Shown: positions 33,835-43,135 of the stretch, in pieces
Position numbering within the stretch: the stretch's first letter is position 1
Layout: each line of letters starts with the position of its first letter
Source of the DNA: Bacillus sp. FJAT-29814
GTDB taxonomy: Bacteria > Bacillota > Bacilli > Bacillales > Cytobacillaceae
Length of the DNA stretch: 64,000 nucleotides
NCBI RefSeq assembly: GCF_001510715.1
Contig: NZ_LMTJ01000010.1
Location: 199,600 to 263,599, forward strand
Direction of reading: 5' to 3'
Notes under the pieces: generated by a model
Told to the model about the DNA's origin: nothing
Database searches by the model: none
The model's input: the letters and a program-made list of their open reading frames with translations, nothing else
Translations under genes and position numbers: made by a program

Positions 33835-35598
33835 CTATTTCATGCACTTCGGCTTAATCCAGATATTTTTAAAATCGACCTGCCCATGGGCATTTAACTG
33901 GACACCTTTAATGGAAGGGTCGAAGCTCGACGCCAAATTTTTATGGACCAAAAAGACGACAGCAGTTTCGTCAATAAACCGGGCCTCTATTTCTGCAAAA
34001 AGCCGCGAGCGGTCCTTTGCCTTTGCTGTCGAGAGGATGACATCTATTGTCCTATCAATAAACTCCACAGTATCCTCGTCGAGATGCTGTCGTAAAAAGC
34101 TAAACCCTGATTGGTAAAGTTCGATTTTCGACAACTCCTTTTCGCCCCATACAGCCTCAAACAAAATGCAGTCCGCTTGATCGATATGTTCCTGATTCAG
34201 GATCTCGCTCCAGCCGAGAATCGTTACTTCCATCAGGATGCCGTACCGGGCCGCTTCACGTTTGATCCATTCGGCATCGGACTGATGGCGGTCGTAGGTG
34301 AAAAGATGAAGAGTTTCCCCGAGATAACCTGATGCCTGCAACAAAGTGTTGATTTCCTCATCCGCCACCGTTTCAAAAGTCGTGTTCAGCGATTGCTGTA
34401 TTTCAAAACTAAAGGATGCAGTCATCCTCGGCGCTCCAAGCTCCGTAATTAATTTCTTTCGGTCAATCAGTTTGCTGACAACTTGTCTGAAATGAATGTT
34501 TTGCTGCGGGGCGGTTTTTTTTCTTAGGTTGAAGGTAAACAGGGTGCTCCCTTCGTAAATTCCTTCAATGTGTTCCTTTAATGAACTGCCAAAATAATTG
34601 CCTTCGCCCGTATTGACAAAAATGCTGCTTTTCTCCTCCAGTAATTCTTTCTCATATTCTTTTGGTACATTGAAAATTTCAAAACGGTCGACGAATGGCC
34701 TACCCTCATAATAATGGGGATTAGCCTTGAGGACGCAGTAGTTTTTATCAAAGGTATGAACCATGAAAGGGCCAGTTCCAATATAGCCTGCACTCCCCGA
34801 AGGAATAATTGAGAGAGCTGGAAAGCTTAGGAAGGCCAAAAATAATGCATTCGGTTTATGCAAAATGAACCGGACTGTATACGGGTCCAAACACTCGACG
34901 AGACGAATATTCTCAACAAGCCAGAATTGTTTAAAATCCGGCTGTAGAAGCAATGAAAATGTGTAATCGATGTCTGCTGAGGTGAGCTCCTTGCCGTTGT
35001 GAAACAGGACTCCTTTTTTTAGGAAAAATGTCCACTCTGTTTGATCCTCGTTACATTCCCAATGGTGGGAAAGCTTCCCCGCAGCTGTTTCAGCAGCATA
35101 ATCATAGACAACAATCGTGTCATATACCTGTCTGATAAGATGGACATCGAAGTCGAAAAAAGCCTGCGAGGGAACCATCGAATTAAAAGTGCGAAACATC
35201 GGGAGCCGGATAATATCCTTGACTTCCTGTTTTTCGTAACCAAAAAATGGAGTCAGCCATTGCAAAAGGCGGATTTTCAAAGCGGGAGTGCCGTAAGCGG
35301 CGGCAAGCTCGAATCCCTCGGTAATCCTGCCCGCTTTAAATAGGGAAATCGCCTCGATAAACGTTGCTTCATCAACCGATTTTAAAAAGGTAAGATGCGA
35401 TTTATTTCCGCGCCCGCGGCCAGGAGAAAAAGACACCAAGCCGGATTCCGTCAATTTGGTTAGAATCAGCTTTGCATTCCGCTGCGTGCAAAACCATAGA
35501 TCCGCTAGTTCCTCCATTGTTGTGGTAACGGGGGCGTGATCCGGATGCTGCTGATAATAATCACGAATGGCTTTATAATCCTCGATTAGCCGGTTCAT
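33835..35598 (-). CDS. SgrR-type transcriptional regulator with solute-binding domain
   Basis: I start at ATG 35598 (MNRLIEDYKAIRDYYQ), with AGGAGTGG upstream. The product is 587 aa. The N-terminal about 115 residues form the SgrR winged-helix domain (MEELADLWFCTQRNAKLILTKL, GRGRGNKSHLTF). The rest is an SBP_bac_5 extracellular-type binding domain (WTFFLKKGVLFHNGKELTSADI) without a signal peptide. In enterobacteria SgrR senses phosphosugar stress and acts beside a sugar efflux carrier. Here it is divergent from an MFS gene 104 bases away, the same logic. The ligand is not known. Confidence 0.88.
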   Translation of the reverse strand: MNRLIEDYKAIRDYYQQHPDHAPVTTTMEELADLWFCTQRNAKLILTKLTESGLVSFSPGRGRGNKSHLTFLKSVDEATFIEAISLFKAGRITEGFELAAAYGTPALKIRLLQWLTPFFGYEKQEVKDIIRLPMFRTFNSMVPSQAFFDFDVHLIRQVYDTIVVYDYAAETAAGKLSHHWECNEDQTEWTFFLKKGVLFHNGKELTSADIDYTFSLLLQPDFKQFWLVENIRLVECLDPYTVRFILHKPNALFLAFLSFPALSIIPSGSAGYIGTGPFMVHTFDKNYCVLKANPHYYEGRPFVDRFEIFNVPKEYEKELLEEKSSIFVNTGEGNYFGSSLKEHIEGIYEGSTLFTFNLRKKTAPQQNIHFRQVVSKLIDRKKLITELGAPRMTASFSFEIQQSLNTTFETVADEEINTLLQASGYLGETLHLFTYDRHQSDAEWIKREAARYGILMEVTILGWSEILNQEHIDQADCILFEAVWGEKELSKIELYQSGFSFLRQHLDEDTVEFIDRTIDVILSTAKAKDRSRLFAEIEARFIDETAVVFLVHKNLASSFDPSIKGVQLNAHGQVDFKNIWIKPKCMK

Positions 35599-35702
35599 GT
35601 TTCCCACTCCTAAAACCTGAAATAAATCCCCTGCATTTCTTCCATTTTTCCGTTTGAAAAATGACCTTACAATAAATGCAAAGCTTGAAAGGGGATGGAA
35701 TT

Positions 35703-36929
35703 TTGTCGGTATCATCTGTTGAGGTGAATAAAAAACCTGTGAGTATTTGGAGGAACCAATCCTTCCTCATTCTGCTAAGTTCCACGTTTTTGCTGAGTGT
35801 GGCCAACCGGATTTATGAACTGCTATTGCCGTTGATCCTCTTGGAACTGACGAATTCTTCGGTTGCCGTCACGACGATGCGGACTGCAGAGTTATTGCCC
35901 AATTTACTGTTTGGGATTTTTATAGGCGTGTTCGTTGACCGCATGAATAAAAAGAGGCTTGCGCTATGGGCGATTGGTCTGCAAGCAGGGCTGCTTCTGT
36001 GTTTGGCCTGGATGTTGAAGATAGAAACGGAATGGCTAGTGCCATATTATGCCATTGGATTCTTACTGATGACGTGTAATTACGGATATTTTAATGCACA
36101 GGTTGGGCTTGTAAAAATGAATATTCCAACACAGTATTTGAATTCCGCGAATGCCAAGTTTTCGTTTATTGAAACCTTTGTCAGCGTGATGGGACCAGTC
36201 ATTTCTGGACTGATGCTGCTGTTGCCATTTTTCTATAACGGGGTGTTGGTGACGGCTTTTGCGTATGCACTTTGCTTTATGATTCTATCCCGGTTATCGC
36301 ACCAACCAGAAGCACCACGGCAGGCAAGATCCAGTTTCCTGGCCGATTTTCGTGAAGGATGGGATGCCTTCAGGGCAAACAAGGCGCTATGGATGATGAC
36401 TATGTTTATCATGGTATTGAATTCAACCATGACCGTTGTCCAAACCACGGTGGTTATTTTTGCTAAAATGGAGCTTGGCCTTGCTTCTTCGGAAGTGGCG
36501 TTGGTGATGGCGGCTGCCGGGATTGGAGGAATGGCAGGCAGTCTATTGTCAAGCAAACTGCGAATGTCTTGGGGTCTTGGTGTCTTGTTCGGCGCTTCCG
36601 CAATCTTCCATATGGCAGCCTATTTGTTGATGTATTTTTCAAATGATTACCATATGTTGATTATAGCATTGTTTATCAGCGGCTTGGCAACCTCGTTCTA
36701 CTCCGTTTGCGCTTATACATTTAGGCTCGAACAAACACCTTCCGAACTGATCGGCCGGATCAGTGGCATCACCGGAACGTTTTTCAGAGTAGGAATGCCA
36801 ATTACGGTTTTTGCGTCTGGGTGGGTGATGAATAGCTGGGGGACCGCTCTAATCTTTCTCCTAGCTGGCATGGTAAACCTGATTGTATTTTTCGTGTACC
36901 GCACTACATTTTTATGGAAGTTAAGGTAA
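35703..36929 (+). CDS. MFS transporter, divergent from SgrR-type regulator
   Basis: I start at TTG 35703, which has AAGGGGATGG upstream; the in-frame ATG at 35676 has none. 408 aa, twelve hydrophobic segments, with FVDRMNKKRLALWAIGL as loop motif. It resembles the MFS_3/enterobactin-exporter type. Likely a regulated exporter controlled by the SgrR-type protein. It is the first gene of an operon with an HXXEE protein and a GNAT. Confidence 0.86.
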   Translation: MSVSSVEVNKKPVSIWRNQSFLILLSSTFLLSVANRIYELLLPLILLELTNSSVAVTTMRTAELLPNLLFGIFIGVFVDRMNKKRLALWAIGLQAGLLLCLAWMLKIETEWLVPYYAIGFLLMTCNYGYFNAQVGLVKMNIPTQYLNSANAKFSFIETFVSVMGPVISGLMLLLPFFYNGVLVTAFAYALCFMILSRLSHQPEAPRQARSSFLADFREGWDAFRANKALWMMTMFIMVLNSTMTVVQTTVVIFAKMELGLASSEVALVMAAAGIGGMAGSLLSSKLRMSWGLGVLFGASAIFHMAAYLLMYFSNDYHMLIIALFISGLATSFYSVCAYTFRLEQTPSELIGRISGITGTFFRVGMPITVFASGWVMNSWGTALIFLLAGMVNLIVFFVYRTTFLWKLR

Positions 36930-36944
36930 TTTGGAGGGATCTTT

Positions 36945-37472
36945 ATGGATTTACACACGTTGATTTGGCTGTTTCCTGTCGTCTTTGTTTTTCATGATTT
37001 TGAAGAAATCATTATGATGGAAAAATGGCTGGTGCGGAACAGGGCCACGATTTACGAAAAATTACCGCCAAAATTGGCAGGTAGGGTGATTCGGCAATTT
37101 TCATTATCAACAGCGCAATTTGCTGCGGCTGTATTGGTGATCTTTCTGTTTGTCAGCCTGTCAACCTTTATGGCCAGCCAATATGTGAATGGTGGTGCTT
37201 TTCTTGGAAACATTTATATGTTTACCGTCCTGCAATTGGTCTTTTTTATCCATGTATTCACTCATGTGGGCCAGTCGATCTTGTTTCGGTCTGTTACGCC
37301 CGGAGTCATTACTTCCGTCTTGTTTGTCTTGCCTTATAGCGCGTTGATGTTACATGAACTTTTACAAAATGACCTCATTACATGGCATACCATCATCATT
37401 TGTCTGCCATTTGTATTACTGATACTGCCGATTGTATTACTGGCCCATTGGATTGGAAAAAGAACAGCGTAA
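36945..37472 (+). CDS. HXXEE domain membrane protein
   Basis: 175 aa, about four to five membrane segments. The motif FVFHDFEEIIMMEKWL is the signature HxxEE, followed by conserved His residues in a later segment (HVFTHVGQSI), suggesting a metal site in the membrane. Function unknown. It starts 15 bases after the MFS stop with TTTGGAGG and is followed at once by the GNAT gene. Confidence 0.85.
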   Translation: MDLHTLIWLFPVVFVFHDFEEIIMMEKWLVRNRATIYEKLPPKLAGRVIRQFSLSTAQFAAAVLVIFLFVSLSTFMASQYVNGGAFLGNIYMFTVLQLVFFIHVFTHVGQSILFRSVTPGVITSVLFVLPYSALMLHELLQNDLITWHTIIICLPFVLLILPIVLLAHWIGKRTA

Positions 37473-37490
37473 TTGGAGGGAGTGTTCGGT

Positions 37491-37910
37491 ATGGTATATA
37501 AACAAGTTGAAAAACTGACAAGCAGTCAACTAAACGATTTAGTTCGGTTATTTCAAATGGAATGGTGGACAAAAGGCCGCGAACTGAAAGAGGTGGAGGC
37601 CATGGTGGAACATTCCGATATCATTGTCGGTTTAATCGCTCCCGACACGGAAGAGTTGATCGGGTTTGCTAGGGTGCTGAGTGATTTTGTCTATAAAGCT
37701 TTCATTTTTGATGTGGTGGTCAGTGAGCGATACCGTGGACAAATGCTTGGCAGGCAGCTGTTGGATGCGATCATCCACCATCCTAGGCTCCAAGGGGTTA
37801 AGCATTTTGAACTTTATTGCCGCCCTGAAATGCTGCCATTCTATCAAAAGTGGGGATTCTCAGATGAGTTGGGGGCGCTGCATTTCATGCGAAGGGTGAA
37901 CAGCAAGTAA
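37491..37910 (+). CDS. GNAT-family N-acetyltransferase
   Basis: I start at ATG 37491, with TTGGAGGGAG upstream. 139 aa. Acetyl-CoA motif VVSERYRGQMLGRQLLDAII (V-x-x-x-x-R-G-x-G-like) and the C-terminal CRPEMLPFYQKWGF. A short, single-domain enzyme that acetylates an amine. It is the last gene of the MFS operon, so it may modify the exported compound. A hairpin array follows. Confidence 0.87.
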   Translation: MVYKQVEKLTSSQLNDLVRLFQMEWWTKGRELKEVEAMVEHSDIIVGLIAPDTEELIGFARVLSDFVYKAFIFDVVVSERYRGQMLGRQLLDAIIHHPRLQGVKHFELYCRPEMLPFYQKWGFSDELGALHFMRRVNSK

Positions 37911-37995
37911 TTTTTCAAAAAGCTATTTTCATAGAGTAGTTGTTTTGAGACAAACCTGTAAGAACGATTGTCTCGCCTGTTACGGAAATTAATAA

Positions 37996-38210
37996 CGACC
38001 GAACTCAAGAAAAAAGCTTTATCTCGGTCGATAAGAAGGGCTCTAAACGACCGAAGCGGTGAAAAAACCAGTCGCCCGGTCGATAAGAAGAGCTCTAAAC
38101 GACCGAAGCGGTGAAAAAACAAATCGCCCGGTCGATAAGAAGGGCTCTAAACGACCGAAGTGGTGAAAAATTCAGTCGCCCGGTCGATAAGGCGAGCTAA
38201 ACGACCGAAC
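37996..38210. repeat. Hairpin array 3: four units, period 52 bp
   Basis: Units begin at 37996, 38048, 38100 and 38152 (52 bases apart), with a partial fifth at 38202. Each has arms CGACCG...CGGTCG around a loop that includes GGTGAAAAA and, in the last full copy, GAAAAATTCAGTCG, then the linker ATAAGAAGGGCTCTAAA. It fills the gap between the GNAT and the next hydrolase gene. Confidence 0.85.
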
Positions 38211-38280
38211 CTCTGGAACAGCCTTCTTTCGTGGTTGGTATGAAATAGAGAATAATCAAAATATCCCCGTGAGGTGTAAC

Positions 38281-39141
38281 ATGAAAAATTTGACCTTTCC
38301 AGATTCGATCAAGAAGGAACTTTATTACAAGCGATATGACGAATCGCTAAAGCAATGGAATATGGACATCGAGACGTTTTATATCGATACAACATTTGGG
38401 AAAACGCATGTGATCGCCTGCGGCCCAAGGGATGCCCAGCCGGTTGTGCTGATTCACGGGATGACCGTAAGTTCGACCATGTGGTTTGCCAATGCTCCCG
38501 TTTGGTCACAAAAGTACCGAGTCTATGCCATTGATACGATCGGAGATTTTGGAAAGAGTGAATGTCAGCGTCCAATCACGACATCCTTGGAATTGAATTC
38601 CTGGTTGAATGAGGTACTCGATGCCTTAAAAGTGGACGATATGTATTTAATCGGCCATTCTATGGGAGGGTGGATCGCGTTACAATATACTTTACATTCT
38701 GAAAGAGTCAAGAAACTAGTTTTATTGGCGCCGGTCATGAGTTTAAACGGTCTGAATTGGAAATTCCTGTTCAAATTATTACCTGCAACTCTAGTAAGAA
38801 ATTGCTATGGGATTAGGAAATTGTATAATTGGATGTTTGCCAAACAAAATACGCCAGACCCAATATTGTATGATCAATTCTTGGCCGGATATCGATTTGG
38901 AAGAATTCAATTAAAGGTGGCTCCGACTGTTTTTAAAGAGGCAGAGCTGAAACAATTGCGGCCTGACACACTAGTGCTGATTGGTGAGGATGAAGTGATA
39001 TATTCGTCTATCGACCAGGCGATAAAGCGTGCTGAAGGGTCGCCGAAAATGGCGGTACATGTGATCCCCAACAGTTCACATTGTTTGCCAGCCGAACAAT
39101 CCCATGACGTGAATCAATTGGTTATTCAGTTTTTAGGATAG
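38281..39141 (+). CDS. Alpha/beta hydrolase
   Basis: I start at ATG 38281, with GTGAGGTG upstream. 286 aa. HGMTVSSTMW oxyanion motif near residue 60, nucleophile GHSMGG with Ser127, Asp in LVLIGEDEVI and a His in PNSSHCLPAE complete a plausible catalytic triad. The substrate is unknown; related proteins are carboxylesterases. It is a single gene, ended by two hairpins. Confidence 0.86.
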   Translation: MKNLTFPDSIKKELYYKRYDESLKQWNMDIETFYIDTTFGKTHVIACGPRDAQPVVLIHGMTVSSTMWFANAPVWSQKYRVYAIDTIGDFGKSECQRPITTSLELNSWLNEVLDALKVDDMYLIGHSMGGWIALQYTLHSERVKKLVLLAPVMSLNGLNWKFLFKLLPATLVRNCYGIRKLYNWMFAKQNTPDPILYDQFLAGYRFGRIQLKVAPTVFKEAELKQLRPDTLVLIGEDEVIYSSIDQAIKRAEGSPKMAVHVIPNSSHCLPAEQSHDVNQLVIQFLG

Positions 39142-39177
39142 AAATGATTGAATGAGAGCTAGTTAAGTAAATAAAAT

Positions 39178-39228
39178 AGGCTGCCGAAAGGTTTTTCGAC
39201 AGCCTCAAGGGACGGTATAACCGTCCCT
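39178..39228. terminator. Two hairpins between hydrolase and L,D-transpeptidase
   Basis: AGGCTGCCGAAA/TTTCGACAGCCT (39178-39189 with 39194-39205) and AGGGACGGT/ACCGTCCCT (39208-39216 with 39220-39228). The second shares the GGGACGG core found again at 43731 and 48476. Confidence 0.75.
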
Positions 39229-39232
39229 CGAA

Positions 39233-40675
39233 TTAATAAACTACAACCGGATCATTGGCGCTAAGATTATTAAACACGGTTTTCATCACGCTTGGCGGTG
39301 TGTTGACACAGCCATGTGAACCATTGTTAAGATAAATGTTCCCGCCAAATTCTGACCTCCAGTTGGCATCGTGGAACCCCTGTCCGTCATTTGTAAACGG
39401 GACCCAATATTGAACAGGAGTCTGATACGTGATTTTTCCGTTTTCTCTGCCCGTCAGGACGGAAGGTGTCTTTTTATAGAGTACATACCATACTCCCTTG
39501 TGGGTATCATGACCGGTGCTGTGTTTCCCGGTTACGACATTCGTTGTAAGGACTAATTGTCCATTTTTGTAAATCCAAATCCGTTGCTGGGCAATGGAAA
39601 CTTCGGCATACGTATCGCCAATGCCATTGTTCGCGATTGTTTCATATCCGTAGCCTTCACCCTTCCAGCCTTTGCCGTAAATATTGGTTGCGGTAACTGA
39701 TTTCTCCCCATTTTCAAAAGCTGCCTGGATGAGCGGGAATTCTTTGTCAATATTAATGGCCCAGCCATAGCCTTTACCTGGAACTGATATCACCGAACCG
39801 GAAGAGGTCTTGAAGCTGAAATCTTTATTTAATGTCGATTGTGAATTATTAATTTCAGCAATCTTATTTTTGATATCACCAGCATCATCAATCTTAATCT
39901 GCAAGTCTTTTGAAATAGACGCATTTTTAATTAATTCTCTGGCGTTTAATGAATAGACTTTATCTTGAACCTTATATTCAACGGTCTGCGCAAGAAATTC
40001 CTCCAGCTTTTTCTGTTGGTTTTTTATAAACTCGCTGTCTTCCTTAATGGGCTGTATATATGCAGGATTAAGATGGATTTCACCAATATATTCTTGCTGG
40101 TCGTAATCCTTTAAAAGACTGGCGACGTCATACTGCTTTCCGTCAATGCTGTTCGTGACCACAATTTGCCCTTGTTCCAAATGAACCGTTGCATCTGTTG
40201 GCACTTGTAAACCCTCATTCATCGATAACAGCTTTTCTTCTACCTGTTTTTTCAATGTCTCGCTTCGAAATGGATCCTCATTGGGCATTAAGGAGAAATT
40301 CTTTTCCTTTGAGGTAGGAAAAAACGTCCACTGATCCTTTAGAAATTTCTTGATACTTGGCAAATCTTGTTCAGTAAAGTTCATCTTTGTATCTTTTCCA
40401 TCTAAAATCTGTTGCTCTCCTACATAGACAACGTTTGATATAACGGTTGATTGTAATTTTTTGAGTCCATCATCAGCCGTTAGCCCACCTACTTTTATCC
40501 CGTTAATTTTGATTTGTGAATTAAAGTGGGTTGCCTGGTAATAACTGATCCCCGCGATGGTGAGGGCAATGATCAGGATGATACCAGACACGATAAACTT
40601 CCAGTTTGCAAGCCCTTTAGTTGAGTTACCCCTTCGTTTGCCTATTTCTTCAATCGTTACGGTACTTTCCATCAA
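39233..40675 (-). CDS. L,D-transpeptidase with peptidoglycan-binding region
   Basis: 480 aa. One N-terminal membrane anchor (FIVSGIILIIALTIAGI). Residues 70-320 are two repeats of the PG_binding_4/VanW-linked type. The C-terminal YkuD domain has the signature NNGSHGCVNTPP with catalytic Cys456 and its His. It forms 3-3 cross-links in the cell wall or attaches proteins to it. It acts outside the membrane. A single gene, start codon with GGGGGAATC upstream. Confidence 0.92.
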   Translation of the reverse strand: MMESTVTIEEIGKRRGNSTKGLANWKFIVSGIILIIALTIAGISYYQATHFNSQIKINGIKVGGLTADDGLKKLQSTVISNVVYVGEQQILDGKDTKMNFTEQDLPSIKKFLKDQWTFFPTSKEKNFSLMPNEDPFRSETLKKQVEEKLLSMNEGLQVPTDATVHLEQGQIVVTNSIDGKQYDVASLLKDYDQQEYIGEIHLNPAYIQPIKEDSEFIKNQQKKLEEFLAQTVEYKVQDKVYSLNARELIKNASISKDLQIKIDDAGDIKNKIAEINNSQSTLNKDFSFKTSSGSVISVPGKGYGWAINIDKEFPLIQAAFENGEKSVTATNIYGKGWKGEGYGYETIANNGIGDTYAEVSIAQQRIWIYKNGQLVLTTNVVTGKHSTGHDTHKGVWYVLYKKTPSVLTGRENGKITYQTPVQYWVPFTNDGQGFHDANWRSEFGGNIYLNNGSHGCVNTPPSVMKTVFNNLSANDPVVVY

Positions 40676-40832
40676 GATTCCCCCTAGAACTCATTCTCCG
40701 GCTTTACTATCCTATATACTAAGACTTATGGTCTTTGGTAAAAGTTACCGATTTTAAAAAAGTAATAATTTATACTACCATTGTACTAAAAATCATAATC
40801 GAACATTGTCGGATTTTGTTCGGACATGAAAT

Positions 40833-41723
40833 TTAATCGGTGTGTGTTTTATATTTTTTGTAAGCCAATGGAGTCATGTTCATGGAATCCCTGAATTTCC
40901 TAATAAAATAGCTTGTACTATTAAAACCGACTTGATATGCAACTTCAGTAACGTTGGAATCATTTTGCTGAAGAAGATATAAGCTCTTTTGAATCCGATA
41001 ATCCATCACATAATTGATGGGTGTGCATTTTAAAAATCGCTTGAAGTATCGGCAGCATTCAGAATGGCTCAGTTGGCCCGCCCTTGCAATATCCTCTAAC
41101 AGTATTTTTTCTGCATAATGCTGATGAATCCAGCTTAACATTTGTTTCATTCTTTGGCTCTTGACCATTTCTGTCTGAACATATTCCAGTTGAAAACCAT
41201 TAACGATTAAGTTTTTCCAAATGGATAGTAGCTGCATCGTAATATCCGTTTCAAAGTACGGGGATTTCTGCCCAATACAATGATTCATTTCGAAAATGGC
41301 ATTTAAAATGTTTTTGCCCCAATTCTTATTTGGATCTAAAAATAGGTATGGTAAATTTGTAGCTTGAATATAAGGCTTTACATAGGAAGTATAGAGTTCT
41401 TGTGGTAAAACAAAATGTGGAGAAATATTTAAACAAATATAAACACAACCCGATTGATCTTTTTCCTGTGCCATGTGCAGACATCCGCTATTAATAAACA
41501 GTCCTTCGCCTTCTCGGACTACGATTGAATCTTCATTCACCTGGATCGTGGCTTCCCCTTTTACGACCAACACAAATTGGATTTCGTCATGCCAATGAAG
41601 TGGAATATAGCCATGTATATTTTGATTGATGGTTGTTTCATAACAGGCAATCGGCATAACAACCGTATGGTGCTTGGTTAGCTCTTTTAAACTTTCATCA
41701 ATCATGAAGTTTTTCATTTGCAT
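40833..41723 (-). CDS. AraC-family regulator with cupin sensor domain
   Basis: I start at ATG 41723 (MQMKNFMIDES), with GAGGT upstream; the longer reading adds an unlikely hydrophobic run that overlaps the divergent gene. 296 aa. The cupin sensor is at 30-130 (HWHDEIQFVLVVKGEATIQV). Two C-terminal HTH motifs (ILLEDIARAGQLSHSECCRYF, VTEVAYQVGFNSTSYFIRKF) bind DNA. It is divergent from dpaL and probably activates it in response to the amino acid substrate. Confidence 0.88.
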   Translation of the reverse strand: MQMKNFMIDESLKELTKHHTVVMPIACYETTINQNIHGYIPLHWHDEIQFVLVVKGEATIQVNEDSIVVREGEGLFINSGCLHMAQEKDQSGCVYICLNISPHFVLPQELYTSYVKPYIQATNLPYLFLDPNKNWGKNILNAIFEMNHCIGQKSPYFETDITMQLLSIWKNLIVNGFQLEYVQTEMVKSQRMKQMLSWIHQHYAEKILLEDIARAGQLSHSECCRYFKRFLKCTPINYVMDYRIQKSLYLLQQNDSNVTEVAYQVGFNSTSYFIRKFRDSMNMTPLAYKKYKTHTD

Positions 41724-41881
41724 GGCAAATACCTCAATAGATTTATATTTTTCTATTCGATAATAGTATTTTTTAAGCAAATATACAATTACTATAAAAA
41801 TATAATTACATTTAAATATGAGGTTAACCAACCATCCGCTGATTGCGATGCGGGCAAAAAATAAATGTGGGAGATATAAAA

Positions 41882-43108
41882 ATGAGAGATTTAGCACAGG
41901 TCAAATATTTTGCAAATGAAAATGCTAGAAAAGCAGATGCTGAGAAAGCATCTGCAGCATTTATGAATCGTGAAGTAGTGGAAAAGGTAAGAAATTTTCA
42001 TAAAAGCTTTCCAGAGTATAAAGTAACGCCGCTTCACAGCTTAGATCAGTTGTCTAAACAATTTGGTGTTAGCCATATATGGGTGAAGGATGAATCGTAC
42101 CGATTTGGGCTTAATGCTTTTAAAGTATTAGGGGGTTCTTATGCTGTCGGCCAATACTTGGCAGAGAAATTAAACGTGGATATTTCGGAGCTTTCTTTTG
42201 AAAAACTACGAAGTAATGAAGTGAAACAGAAACTCGGAGATATTACGTTTGTAACAGCAACAGATGGAAATCATGGAAGAGGCATTGCTTGGGCTGCCAA
42301 CCAGCTGGGACAAAAATCAGTCGTTTTAATGCCAAAAGGGTCTTCTGAAATAAGATTAAACAATATACGAAAAGAAGGAGCAGAGGCCTATATAACCGAT
42401 CTTAACTATGATGATACAGTTAGGCTGGCAAGCCAGAAAGCGGAAGAAAATGGCTGGGTCTTGGTACAGGATACGGCATGGGATGGATATGAAAAGATTC
42501 CAACCTGGATTATGCAGGGGTATGGAACGATCCTGGACGAAGCAGTGGAACAGATTGCCGAAGCAGGTCAGGACCGCCCGACGCATATGTTTTTACAGGC
42601 AGGAGTTGGGTCTTTTGCTGGCAGCATGCTCGGATATCTTGTGGAAAAATGGGGAGATGAACGCCCTATTACCGTGATCGTCGAGCCAGATAAAGCTGAT
42701 TGTCTATACAAATCTATGAATATAGGTGATGGACGGCCTCATTCAGTAACGGGCGCTTTGAATACGATCATGGCAGGTTTAGCATGTGGGGAACCTAGTA
42801 CATCCTCGTGGGGTGTTTTAAGAGATTATGCTGAACTCTTTGTTTCTTGTTCGGATTATGTGGCCGCCCGAGGAATGCGAATTCTTGCCAACCCATTGGG
42901 CAGTGACCCTCATATTGTTTCAGGCGAATCTGGTGCAGTTGGGCCTGGATTAGTCAGTTTAGCAGTTGATAAAATATCGCTCAATAATATGAAAGAATCA
43001 TTAAACCTGAATCAAGATTCGAAAATTCTAATTATCAGTACAGAAGGTGACACGGATCCGGAACATTACAGAAAAGTAGTTTGGGATGGGGCGTATCCGT
43101 CTGTATAG
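41882..43108 (+). CDS. dpaL: Diaminopropionate ammonia-lyase
   Basis: I start at ATG 41882, with GTGGGAG upstream. 408 aa. A PLP fold type II enzyme: LNAFKVLGGSYA with the PLP Lys81, TATDGNHGRGIA (phosphate and Asn loop), QAGVGSFAGSMLGY. It degrades 2,3-diaminopropionate to pyruvate and ammonia. The neighbouring M20 gene corresponds to YgeY, which in E. coli follows ygeX (dpaL); here that partner is broken. Confidence 0.92.
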   Translation: MRDLAQVKYFANENARKADAEKASAAFMNREVVEKVRNFHKSFPEYKVTPLHSLDQLSKQFGVSHIWVKDESYRFGLNAFKVLGGSYAVGQYLAEKLNVDISELSFEKLRSNEVKQKLGDITFVTATDGNHGRGIAWAANQLGQKSVVLMPKGSSEIRLNNIRKEGAEAYITDLNYDDTVRLASQKAEENGWVLVQDTAWDGYEKIPTWIMQGYGTILDEAVEQIAEAGQDRPTHMFLQAGVGSFAGSMLGYLVEKWGDERPITVIVEPDKADCLYKSMNIGDGRPHSVTGALNTIMAGLACGEPSTSSWGVLRDYAELFVSCSDYVAARGMRILANPLGSDPHIVSGESGAVGPGLVSLAVDKISLNNMKESLNLNQDSKILIISTEGDTDPEHYRKVVWDGAYPSV

Positions 43109-43135
43109 AGTGTTAACAGGAGAGGGGGATTTAAT

